Positions 27,536-34,837 of a DNA stretch of 63,946 nt are shown piece by piece. The stretch is from Spirochaetales bacterium (GTDB lineage Bacteria > Spirochaetota > Spirochaetia > DSM-27196 > Salinispiraceae): the NCBI GenBank assembly GCA_009991955.1, contig JAACWS010000020.1:1-63946 (forward strand), in the 5' to 3' direction. Within the stretch, counting starts at the first letter, position 1. Each line of letters begins with the position of its first letter. The notes below the pieces were generated by a model. That model ran no database searches. It had not been told where the DNA came from and saw nothing but the letters and a program-made list of their open reading frames with translations. A program made the position numbers and the translations under genes.

Positions 27536-28994
27536 GCCCACTGGATTTATGGAAATAGACAGAAAAAAAGTCACCTGGAAGAAGCCCGCCGAACGGGTGA
27601 AAAACTTTCTAGAGTTTCAAGTAGAGCACGACCTTCAGACCCGGGAAGAACAGGGTGCTCGCTGTATGGACTGCGGAGTTCCTTTTTGCCAGTCCAGTTA
27701 CGGATGCCCCATTCATAATCTCATACCCGAATGGAACGACCTCATTTATCATGGAAAATGGGATGAAGCCTACCACAGACTTCGACAAACCAATAACTTC
27801 CCCGAGTTCACCGGACGAGTATGTCCTGCTCCCTGTGAAAGTGCATGTGTGCTGGGAATTCACGAGCCAGCTGTAACGATTAAGGATAACGAAGCGGCAA
27901 TAATCGATCGGGCCTACGAAAACGGTTTAATCGTACCAAATCCCCCTAAAATACGGACCGGCAAAAAGGTAGCGGTCATTGGGTCGGGTCCCGCCGGCCT
28001 CTCGGCTGCGGATGAACTCAACCATGCAGGACATTGGGTCACGGTTTTTGAGCGGGCCGATCGATTGGGTGGGCTCTTGATGTACGGTATTCCGAACATG
28101 AAACTCGACAAGAACCTCGTGCAAAAACGTTGCGAACTCATGGTACAAGAAGGAGTAGTCTTTCGAACGGGAGTGAGTGTTGGTCAGGACATCTCTGCAG
28201 CGGAGCTTTTGGCGGAGTTTGATCGAGTGCTGGTGTGCACCGGAGCAACAAAACCCCGAGACCTACCAATTCCCGGCCGGAAACTCAAGGGTGTACACTT
28301 CGCAATGGACTTCCTTACGGCCAACACCCGGAGTCTATTAGATTCCAGTCTCAAAGACGGTCAGTATATTTCCGCAAAAGGAAAGAAAGTCATAGTTATC
28401 GGAGGGGGTGATACGGGAAACGATTGTATCGGAACCAGTGTTCGTCACGGGGCTCGGTCGGTTCTCAATTTTGAACTCCTACCCAAGCCTGCGGAAGAAC
28501 GTACCGACGAGTTTCCGTGGCCGACTTATCCTCGGCTCTTAAAGATGGATTACGGCCATCAAGAGGCACTCGAGACCTACGGTAGAGATCCTCGGGAGTG
28601 GTCGATAACTACAAAGGAGTTTATTGGGGATGAAAATGGGAACCTCAAGGCATTAAAAACGGTTAGGGTTCAATGGTCAAAAGAGCCAGGGGAGCGACCA
28701 ACTTTTATCGAAGTACCGGGGAGCGAAGAAATCTGGGAAGCTGATCAGGTATTTCTTGCTATGGGGTTTCTTGGTCCTGAACAACCACTTCTGGAAAGTC
28801 TCGCCATCGAAATTGACCCCCGGTCAAATGTAAAGGCCGAGTATGGACGGTTCCAGACCTCCCACGAGCGGATTTTTTCCGCGGGTGACTGTCGGAGGGG
28901 ACAAAGCCTCGTAGTATGGGCGATTAATGAGGGCAGAGGTGCGGCACGAGAGGTCGATAAAAGCCTTCTGGGCTACTCAAACCTACCGGGTTAA
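27528..28994 (+). CDS. gltD: glutamate synthase small subunit
   Basis: FAD- and NADPH-binding subunit that passes electrons to GltB. From the ATG at 27528 (AAAGGAG 6 bases upstream) it has 488 residues, the normal length. N-terminal Fe-S cysteines are in CMDCGVPFC and CPAPCESAC. The FAD-binding motif is VIGSGPAGLSAADEL and the NADPH-binding motif is VIVIGGGDTGND. It overlaps the gltB stop by 8 bases, giving tight coupling. Longer in-frame starts inside gltB have no support. Confidence 0.96.
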   Translation: MGKPTGFMEIDRKKVTWKKPAERVKNFLEFQVEHDLQTREEQGARCMDCGVPFCQSSYGCPIHNLIPEWNDLIYHGKWDEAYHRLRQTNNFPEFTGRVCPAPCESACVLGIHEPAVTIKDNEAAIIDRAYENGLIVPNPPKIRTGKKVAVIGSGPAGLSAADELNHAGHWVTVFERADRLGGLLMYGIPNMKLDKNLVQKRCELMVQEGVVFRTGVSVGQDISAAELLAEFDRVLVCTGATKPRDLPIPGRKLKGVHFAMDFLTANTRSLLDSSLKDGQYISAKGKKVIVIGGGDTGNDCIGTSVRHGARSVLNFELLPKPAEERTDEFPWPTYPRLLKMDYGHQEALETYGRDPREWSITTKEFIGDENGNLKALKTVRVQWSKEPGERPTFIEVPGSEEIWEADQVFLAMGFLGPEQPLLESLAIEIDPRSNVKAEYGRFQTSHERIFSAGDCRRGQSLVVWAINEGRGAAREVDKSLLGYSNLPG

Positions 28995-29019
28995 GGTAGC
29001 GGGTAGAACCTTCTCGCCC

Positions 29020-29049
29020 TTGACCCTCTTGGGTAGTGCGTGATATAAG
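29020..29049 (+). promoter_or_regulatory. predicted sigma-70 promoter of rplU-prp-rpmA
   Basis: TTGACC (29020-29025), an 18-bp spacer and TATAAG (29044-29049), giving a leader of about 35 bases before rplU. Both boxes match 5 of 6. Confidence 0.55.
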
Positions 29050-29090
29050 TCTGTCTCATATTCATCGAGAAAGAAGGACCAGGTAGGACT

Positions 29091-29405
29091 ATGTACGCAA
29101 TGGTTGAAATACAAGGAAAACAATACAAAGCCGTTAAGGGCGGAGTGTTAAAGGTTGATAAGCTCGACGCTGAAGAAGGAAAGACTTTAGAGTTCGATTC
29201 GGTTCTTCTTTATCGGGCAGACGATAAGATTTCTGTGGGTGCTCCCTATGTCAAAGGCGCCAAGGTTTCGGCAATTGTCGAAGGACACCGAAAAGGCACG
29301 AAGGTCATCGTTTTTAAGTATAAACGACGAAAAGACTACCAAAAAAAGCAAGGCCATCGTCAGCAATACAGCTTTATTCGGGTTCAGGACGTTCAACTGT
29401 CCTAA
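29091..29405 (+). CDS. rplU: 50S ribosomal protein L21
   Basis: Large-subunit ribosomal protein of 104 residues, the normal size. It begins YAMVEIQGKQYK and has the C-terminal KYKRRKDYQKKQGHRQQY block typical of L21. It heads the rplU-prp-rpmA unit and is followed 4 bases later by prp. Confidence 0.97.
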   Translation: MYAMVEIQGKQYKAVKGGVLKVDKLDAEEGKTLEFDSVLLYRADDKISVGAPYVKGAKVSAIVEGHRKGTKVIVFKYKRRKDYQKKQGHRQQYSFIRVQDVQLS

Positions 29406-29409
29406 TTCG

Positions 29410-29760
29410 ATGATTACTATAGCCTTAGAAAAGGATTCGAAGGGTATAATTAGAGAGTTGCGAACGTCTGGACATGGGGTTTCCTACAAGGGCGTGAGTA
29501 TTTCTTGTGCACTAGTGACTGCGGGGGTTAAGAATTTCGGAAAAACCCTGGCAATGCGGAATTCTTTGGAAATTACGGGTTCCTCGACAGGGCCCGGCGA
29601 TTTGACGCTACGGATAGGTTTTTATCCGGAAAATGAAGTTTGTTGGATTCTTGGGGTACAAGAATTGTTTGAAACCCTCCTAGGGGATGCGGTTTCGTCT
29701 TTTCCTTTGGATGTAGACATCCAGGAATCGATAGAAAAAGGAGAATTACATGGCTCATAA
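29410..29760 (+). CDS. prp: ribosomal-processing cysteine protease Prp
   Basis: A 116-residue cysteine protease family protein, always found between L21 and L27. In Firmicutes it removes an N-terminal extension of L27. The catalytic pair is the His of the SGHG motif and the Cys of SISCALV, at the expected spacing. ATG at 29410 lies 4 bases after rplU, and the end overlaps rpmA by 11 bases. Here the downstream L27 starts [14 protein letters not shown] with no cleavable extension, so the target may differ or the activity may be vestigial. Confidence 0.85.
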   Translation: MITIALEKDSKGIIRELRTSGHGVSYKGVSISCALVTAGVKNFGKTLAMRNSLEITGSSTGPGDLTLRIGFYPENEVCWILGVQELFETLLGDAVSSFPLDVDIQESIEKGELHGS

Positions 29761-30007
29761 AAAGGGTGGGGGAAGTTCAAAGAATGGACGAGATTCCCAA
29801 AGTAAGCGGTTAGGAGTAAAAAAGTTCGGCGGAGAGTTGGTTTCTGCGGGATCGATTCTAGTTCGGCAGCGGGGAACGAAGTTTCATGCGGGTGAGAACG
29901 TTGGAATGGGCACCGATCATACGCTTTTTGCCAAGGTTACTGGATCTGTACAGTTTAAAGCCCGTAAGGGCAAGAAACTTATCGCGATTGAGCCTGCCCA
30001 GGTATAA
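29750..30007 (+). CDS. rpmA: 50S ribosomal protein L27
   Basis: An 85-residue L27 whose N-terminal tail reaches the peptidyl-transferase centre. It begins [15 protein letters not shown] and contains the conserved [21 protein letters not shown] lies 6 bases upstream, firmly fixing the ATG at 29750 and excluding an N-terminal extension of the Firmicutes type. A strong terminator follows 30 bases after the stop. Confidence 0.97.
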   Translation: MAHKKGGGSSKNGRDSQSKRLGVKKFGGELVSAGSILVRQRGTKFHAGENVGMGTDHTLFAKVTGSVQFKARKGKKLIAIEPAQV

Positions 30008-30037
30008 TATAGCCAGCTCGATGGTAAGAATAATACG

Positions 30038-30070
30038 CTGTACTGGCTAAGACCGGTACAGTTTTTTTTT
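30038..30070 (+). terminator. intrinsic terminator after rpmA
   Basis: CTGTACTGG / CCGGTACAG, nine pairs including one G-T, loop CTAAGA, followed by nine T (30062-30070). TAGCCAG at 30010-30016 could instead pair with CTGGCTA at 30043-30049, an alternative fold that would compete with the terminator. Confidence 0.92.
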
Positions 30071-30077
30071 GCACAAA

Positions 30078-30176
30078 GGGCACCTCTAAAATCTATTTTT
30101 CCGGCCAAGACGGTCATTGCACCGCAATGACTTAAGAACGCGGGTCGATTAAGAATAAAGGTTTTTCGAGGTGCCC
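30078..30176. repeat. inverted repeat enclosing intergenic hairpin element copy 3, upstream of obg
   Basis: The outer arms GGGCACCTC (30078-30086) and GAGGTGCCC (30168-30176) are perfect 9-bp complements. Near the centre lies GTCATTGC-ACC-GCAATGAC (30113-30131), an 8-bp perfect hairpin. Copy 1 near 13714 has the same arrangement of a central hairpin within wider arms, although the outer arms differ in sequence. It could be a regulatory leader of obg or a member of a dispersed repeat family. Confidence 0.6.
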
Positions 30177-30196
30177 ATAAAAAAGTTGAGGAAAGA

Positions 30197-31252
30197 ATGA
30201 ATGGGTTTGTAGATCAGGTCGTTATCCACGTAAGCAGTGGTCACGGGGGAGCGGGAAGTGTCTCCTTCCGCCGGGAAAAGTATATTCCAAAGGGTGGGCC
30301 CGACGGAGGTGATGGCGGCAAAGGTGGAAATGTACTCTTTGAAGTCCGCCGTAATCTGAAAACCTTGACCCACTTGAGAAACCTCGCCCACTACATGGCG
30401 CAGAATGGATTACCGGGAAGTGGTAGGCAACGGCATGGCTCCGATGGCAATGATGTTATAATTCCCGTGCCCCCAGGTACGCTCATCAAAGATCGGGAAA
30501 CCGATGAGGTTCTTCTTGATTTGCTCGAAGAGGGCACCTATCGATTCCTAGAAGGAGGAATAGGAGGAAAGGGCAATACCCATTTTGCAACCTCCCGAAA
30601 CCAAGCCCCGCGTTTTTCCCAAGAAGGAATGGAAGGCCACGAAAGGGACTTACGGGTTGAGTTACAGCTCATTGCAGACATCGGTTTTGTTGGACTACCA
30701 AATGCAGGCAAGAGTTCCTTACTCCAGTCCCTTACGGCCGCCAATCCAAAGGTAGCGGCCTATCCTTTTACCACAAAAATTCCGAACCTTGGTGTAGCAT
30801 CCATTCATAATACCGAGTTTATTCTCGCAGATATTCCAGGTATTATCGAGGGTGCAAGCCAGGGAGCCGGACTTGGACTTCGATTCCTCAAGCACATCGC
30901 CCGAACGAAGGCCCTTGGGTTTGTAATCGATGTGTCCGAGGAGGCAGACCCTGAAGCTGTTTTCGAACAGCTAAAATCTGAGCTCTCGCAGTATGATCCG
31001 GAATTGCTCGAAAAGCCGCGCATTATACTCTTGAATAAAATTGACCTTCCCGAGGCCCGAGAAAAAGCAAAAGAAATTATGAAAAATGGGTTTAAGGGGG
31101 AAAAAGTCCTCGGTTTCTCTGCCTTTGCCCGAATCCATCTTCCCGAGGTCTTGCAGGGATTTTTCGAACTCCTTGACCCCAACTCTCAACCGGCGACTTT
31201 TGGATTTGCTGTCCCCGAGTGGATAACAAAGGCTAGTAATGAACCAGATTAG
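30197..31252 (+). CDS. obg: GTPase Obg/CgtA
   Basis: Essential GTPase that binds the 50S subunit and links ribosome assembly to stress. The 351 residues have a glycine-rich Obg fold (about 1-157, with GGDGGKGGNV). The G domain contains GLPNAGKSS (G1), the ADIPGIIEGA switch (G3) and LNKIDL (G4). The long C-terminal extension seen in some species is absent. GAGGAAAG precedes the ATG. Its end overlaps nadD by 14 bases. Confidence 0.96.
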   Translation: MNGFVDQVVIHVSSGHGGAGSVSFRREKYIPKGGPDGGDGGKGGNVLFEVRRNLKTLTHLRNLAHYMAQNGLPGSGRQRHGSDGNDVIIPVPPGTLIKDRETDEVLLDLLEEGTYRFLEGGIGGKGNTHFATSRNQAPRFSQEGMEGHERDLRVELQLIADIGFVGLPNAGKSSLLQSLTAANPKVAAYPFTTKIPNLGVASIHNTEFILADIPGIIEGASQGAGLGLRFLKHIARTKALGFVIDVSEEADPEAVFEQLKSELSQYDPELLEKPRIILLNKIDLPEAREKAKEIMKNGFKGEKVLGFSAFARIHLPEVLQGFFELLDPNSQPATFGFAVPEWITKASNEPD

Positions 31253-31898
31253 AGTTGGAATATTCGGAGGAAGTTTTAATCCTCCTCACATTGGGCATTT
31301 AGCGATAGCCGATTGGGTTCTCCACGAACTAGGACTTTCGAAGGTATATTTTGTTCCCGCGGGCCATTCACCCCACAAACCTCCCTTTGAGGATAGTTCG
31401 CCAGGGGATCGGCGGAAAATGACGAGTCTCGCGATTGACAACAATCATCTATTTTCTCTCATCGACTGGGAACTTGATCACGATGGTCCTTCCTATGCGG
31501 TGACGACAGTGGAAAGACTTATGAGAGAGGAGCACTTTGGACCCCAGGAAATAGGGGTAATTATTGGGGAAGATCTTCTTGGGCGCCTTGATGAATGGCA
31601 TCGTTTTGAGGAGCTCTGTACCCTTGTCACATGGATTATCGTTCGACGCTCGTCTGGGGCGAGAGAAAAGGGCCGAGAAAGCCTCTTTCCCGGGGTCGAT
31701 TTCCGATATCTCAGCGTTGACAACATCTTCTTACCGGTGTCATCATCCCAGGTACGGGAACTGGTCAAAAGTCGAAAAAGTTTCCGATATCTTGTTCCTC
31801 AGAAGGTGTATGCTTATATTCAACAAAATTCGCTCTATGTTGCGAAAGCCTATTCAAACAAAACTGAAACATTACGCGAAAAATCAACTAAGTCCTAA
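31239..31898 (+). CDS. nadD: nicotinate-nucleotide adenylyltransferase
   Basis: NAD biosynthesis enzyme converting nicotinate mononucleotide and ATP to deamido-NAD. The 219 residues begin RVGIFGGSFNPPHIGH (nucleotidyltransferase HxGH). The C-terminal substrate motif VSSSQVRELVKSR is present, and family proteins normally end shortly after VxxYIxxxxLY. Here about 22 further residues follow, overlapping the start of the next gene by 89 bases. The start overlaps obg by 14 bases. Confidence 0.95.
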   Translation: MNQIRVGIFGGSFNPPHIGHLAIADWVLHELGLSKVYFVPAGHSPHKPPFEDSSPGDRRKMTSLAIDNNHLFSLIDWELDHDGPSYAVTTVERLMREEHFGPQEIGVIIGEDLLGRLDEWHRFEELCTLVTWIIVRRSSGAREKGRESLFPGVDFRYLSVDNIFLPVSSSQVRELVKSRKSFRYLVPQKVYAYIQQNSLYVAKAYSNKTETLREKSTKS

Positions 31899-32415
31899 GA
31901 GATTTAGACACGTTTTGAGGGTTACCCATACGGGAAATCTCATTGCGCGAAATCTTGGTTTACGCAAGTTTCCCGTTACTTTGGCTTGTCTTGGGCACGA
32001 TTTGGCGCGGGAATGGGAAACCTCGGCCTATGTTCCTTTTGTAGCTGCCCGGGGGTACGTTCCAAGAACCGAGGAGCTCGAAAAACCTCTCCTTCTCCAT
32101 GGTAGAGTCGCCCGTTACTTACTGCAAGAGAAATTCGGCATCAAAGATGAAGGCGTCTTGGAGGCCGTTGAACACCATACCCTTGGCAAGGCCGGGTTGG
32201 GTGATATAGGAAAGGTACTTTATGTCGCAGATTACATAGAGCCCGGTAGAAAATATGTATCTGGTTCATTTTTTCGACAAGTGGTGAATGCGGAAACTCT
32301 TAAAGACATGCTTTCGATAGTCATGAGGGACGCAGAGAATCGACACAAATCCCTGCACCATTTGTCTCGTGAGATGTTTCAATACCTAGATGGACTCCAG
32401 GATAGTAAGAAATGA
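31810..32415 (+). CDS. yqeK: YqeK-family HD-domain hydrolase (Ap4A hydrolase)
   Basis: Predicted symmetrical bis(5'-nucleosyl)-tetraphosphatase with an HD metal site. From the ATG at 31810 (AGAAGG just upstream) it has 201 residues. Metal ligands are the H of FRHVLRVTH, HD in CLGHDLAREW, and HH in VEHHTLGK. The signature VLYVADYIEPGR is nearly invariant in YqeK. ATG at 31837 is an alternative without a ribosome binding site. The order nadD-yqeK-LCP-rsfS is widely conserved. It overlaps nadD by 89 bases and the next gene by 4. Confidence 0.88.
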   Translation: MLIFNKIRSMLRKPIQTKLKHYAKNQLSPKRFRHVLRVTHTGNLIARNLGLRKFPVTLACLGHDLAREWETSAYVPFVAARGYVPRTEELEKPLLLHGRVARYLLQEKFGIKDEGVLEAVEHHTLGKAGLGDIGKVLYVADYIEPGRKYVSGSFFRQVVNAETLKDMLSIVMRDAENRHKSLHHLSREMFQYLDGLQDSKK

Positions 32416-33602
32416 AACAACGAAAAATCGACCCATCAGTCATTCTTATTATTGTCATGGTCATCGTTGCCATTGTCTTTTCAGTATTGCTTTTCCTACA
32501 AGTAAGAAAAGATCGAATCACCCAATATGCCGAGAGCAACGCTACCATTCCGGTCCTTTTTACGCTTAGTCGGGGTGAAAAGTTGTTAGTGAGTCAAATA
32601 ATCGTAATCCACACCGAATCGAAGAGGCTAGGTATTTTTGAAATACCTTATAATATGGGCTTAATCCTCAGTGAACTTGGTCGGGTAGATAGGGTTTCAA
32701 TTATCTATGAAGAACAAGGTCCGGAGGCCTTTCGAAGTCGTCTCGAGTCTTTCTACGCCTTTGAAATACCATTTAGATTTAATTTAGACCTTGATGGGCT
32801 CTCTATTGTCTCCGACTTAATCGGCGGAGTCCCTTTGGAAATTGCAAATGCGATTGACGTTCAGGATGAGGGTAGGTTTATCCGTATACCTAACGGTGAT
32901 GTAGTTCTTGATGGGCAAAAGAGCCTTCCTTTTCTCGAATATATAGGTCTCGAAGACGCTCCCGGCGATCGGTCCGAACGGCAGTTTTCTTTTTCCAAAG
33001 GATTTTTTCGACAACTTGGAAGACAAATTTCTCTTTTGCAGACTCCTGAAGCCGAATCAATTCTCTTGAGAAATCTAGAATCGAATCTCGACCTCGAGAA
33101 CTTCTTGAATTTACTTACCCTTTTTCAAGATCTCGATTACGACTCGGTTGTAACCCAGCGTATTTTAGGTTCGGAGCGAATTGTTCAGACGCCCGAGGGA
33201 GAAATTCCTCTGTTATTTCCCCATTTTGAAGGGCAGTTGGCCCGGGACAGTTTTCAGCAGACCATTTCGTCTCTCGCCTTATCACCAAATCTAGAAACTG
33301 ACCTAAGAACCCTACGGGTCGAGATACTAAATGGAACACGAGTCACTGGACTCGCTCGTAGGACCCGAGACTTGCTTTCGAACTACGGCGTACAGGTTAT
33401 AAGTTTTGGTAACGCCGAAGATCAGAACACCGAATTCACACAAGTAATTTATCATACCAGTGAAGAAGCTGGTCAAAAAATAGCCGAACTCATAAGAGGG
33501 CAAAGCCTAATACCTGGTTCAGGAACGAATCCAGAAAAGGCTGATGTCACTATTATATTAGGAAGGGATTTCGATGGATGGTACGTACGTGAGGGGCGAT
33601 AA
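32412..33602 (+). CDS. LytR-CpsA-Psr (LCP) family protein with LytR_C domain, catalytically degenerate
   Basis: A 396-residue membrane-anchored protein with one N-terminal transmembrane helix (about 9-31). An LCP-like domain (about 45-270) and a C-terminal LytR_C domain (about 300-390, with VEILNGTRVTGLARRTRDLL) follow. LCP enzymes transfer undecaprenyl-linked glycopolymers to the cell wall using conserved arginines. Here the usual SIPRDT-like motif reads EIPYNM, and the RxR segment after LDGxxAL reads FLEYIGLE. The catalytic arginines appear lost, so a structural or ligand-binding role is more likely than transfer. It overlaps yqeK by ATGA and rsfS by 29 bases. Confidence 0.78.
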   Translation: MKQRKIDPSVILIIVMVIVAIVFSVLLFLQVRKDRITQYAESNATIPVLFTLSRGEKLLVSQIIVIHTESKRLGIFEIPYNMGLILSELGRVDRVSIIYEEQGPEAFRSRLESFYAFEIPFRFNLDLDGLSIVSDLIGGVPLEIANAIDVQDEGRFIRIPNGDVVLDGQKSLPFLEYIGLEDAPGDRSERQFSFSKGFFRQLGRQISLLQTPEAESILLRNLESNLDLENFLNLLTLFQDLDYDSVVTQRILGSERIVQTPEGEIPLLFPHFEGQLARDSFQQTISSLALSPNLETDLRTLRVEILNGTRVTGLARRTRDLLSNYGVQVISFGNAEDQNTEFTQVIYHTSEEAGQKIAELIRGQSLIPGSGTNPEKADVTIILGRDFDGWYVREGR

Positions 33603-33960
33603 GGCCCTTTTAGAGGTTGGGGTCATGAAAGCGGCTAACTACCTCGTGGAGTCGAAGGCGATCGATGTAAAAGTCATTGACCTTGACGGTCACAGTAGTA
33701 TTGCCGACTATTTTGTCGTTGCGACTGTAACAAGTTATGCACAACTTCGAGGGTTGGTGCGAGGGTTGCAGGAACATCTTGCAGAGAAGGGAATACCAAT
33801 AAAGTCGGGGGCAAAGCACCTGACTGAAGATATTTGGACCCTTTTGGACTGCGAGTATTTCCTTGTCCACTTGATGACCGAAGAAGCGCGGGAGTTTTAT
33901 GGGCTTGAAAAGTTGTGGTTCGAAGGAAAGCTTTTAAAGATTCCTCAGCAGGATTCATAA
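33574..33960 (+). CDS. rsfS: ribosomal silencing factor RsfS (Iojap)
   Basis: Binds L14 of the 50S subunit and blocks subunit joining when nutrients are short. The 128 residues contain the family core (DVKVIDLDGHSSIADYFVVATVTS), DCEYFLVHLMTEEAREFYGLEKLW and the C-terminal tail. ATG at 33574 has AAGGGA upstream. It lies inside the end of the LCP gene, and a later ATG at 33625 would truncate the first conserved helix. It is followed by nadC 10 bases later. Confidence 0.93.
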   Translation: MDGTYVRGDKALLEVGVMKAANYLVESKAIDVKVIDLDGHSSIADYFVVATVTSYAQLRGLVRGLQEHLAEKGIPIKSGAKHLTEDIWTLLDCEYFLVHLMTEEAREFYGLEKLWFEGKLLKIPQQDS

Positions 33961-33970
33961 GGAGGTCTCC

Positions 33971-34816
33971 TTGGAAGACAAGTTTTTGACGCTTTTACAC
34001 CTGGCCCTAGAAGAAGACCTCGGCGATTTTGGCGATATTACTACCGACGCAATTTTTTCCGACGAAATCGCCGAGGGACGAATTATTTCCCGACAGTCCG
34101 GCGTACTCAGCGGACGGGAGTATTGTAATCGAGTTTTTCTCAAAATCGACAAAGAACTAGAACTAGACTGGAAGGTTTCAGACGGGGAGCTTTTTTCTGC
34201 CGAAAAGGAAATACTCTTTTTTCGAGGTAAGATTGCATCGATTCTCAAGGCCGAGCGTTTAGTACTCAACTTTCTCGGTTATTTGAGTGGTATCGCTACT
34301 CAGACCTACCATTTTCAAAACCTACTTCGACCCCTGGGGGGAACAAAAATTCTTGATACTCGAAAGACCCTGCCTGGTTTTAGAAGATTGGCCAAGGAAG
34401 CAGTTGTCCACGGCGGAGGAACCAATCACCGGATCGGCCTGTACGATATGGTTATGATCAAGGATAATCACGTTGACGGGGCTGGCGGTATAACCCAGGC
34501 GGTCAAAAAAGTACGAGGTACATACCAAGATCGATTTCCCATTGAGGTTGAGTGTCGAAATTTAGATCAAGTAAGGGAGGCCTTAGACTTAAGGGTCGAC
34601 ATTATTATGCTCGATAATATGGACCTCGAGACTTGCCGAAAGGCCCTGGCAATGAAGTCGCCTGAATGTTCGACTAAATTCGAGGCGTCGGGTGACATGG
34701 ATGAAAATAAACTACTTGATTACGGACGCCTTGATTTAGAGTATATTTCTGTAGGTAAGATCACCCATAGTGTAAAAAGTTGCAACTTTTCTCTTCGGGT
34801 TTCTTCTTTAGTCTAG
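33971..34816 (+). CDS. nadC: nicotinate-nucleotide pyrophosphorylase (quinolinate phosphoribosyltransferase)
   Basis: De novo NAD enzyme converting quinolinate and PRPP to nicotinate mononucleotide. The 281 residues include DTRKTLPGFRRLAKEAV and HGGGTNHRIGLYDMVMIKDNH, the quinolinate-binding core. A C-terminal ECRNLDQ and LDNMDLE region completes the barrel. The start is TTG, supported by AAGGAGG 6 bases upstream and by correct family length. It precedes nadB. No nadA lies in this window. Confidence 0.95.
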   Translation: MEDKFLTLLHLALEEDLGDFGDITTDAIFSDEIAEGRIISRQSGVLSGREYCNRVFLKIDKELELDWKVSDGELFSAEKEILFFRGKIASILKAERLVLNFLGYLSGIATQTYHFQNLLRPLGGTKILDTRKTLPGFRRLAKEAVVHGGGTNHRIGLYDMVMIKDNHVDGAGGITQAVKKVRGTYQDRFPIEVECRNLDQVREALDLRVDIIMLDNMDLETCRKALAMKSPECSTKFEASGDMDENKLLDYGRLDLEYISVGKITHSVKSCNFSLRVSSLV

Positions 34817-34837
34817 GTCCAGCATGAGGAACATTCA

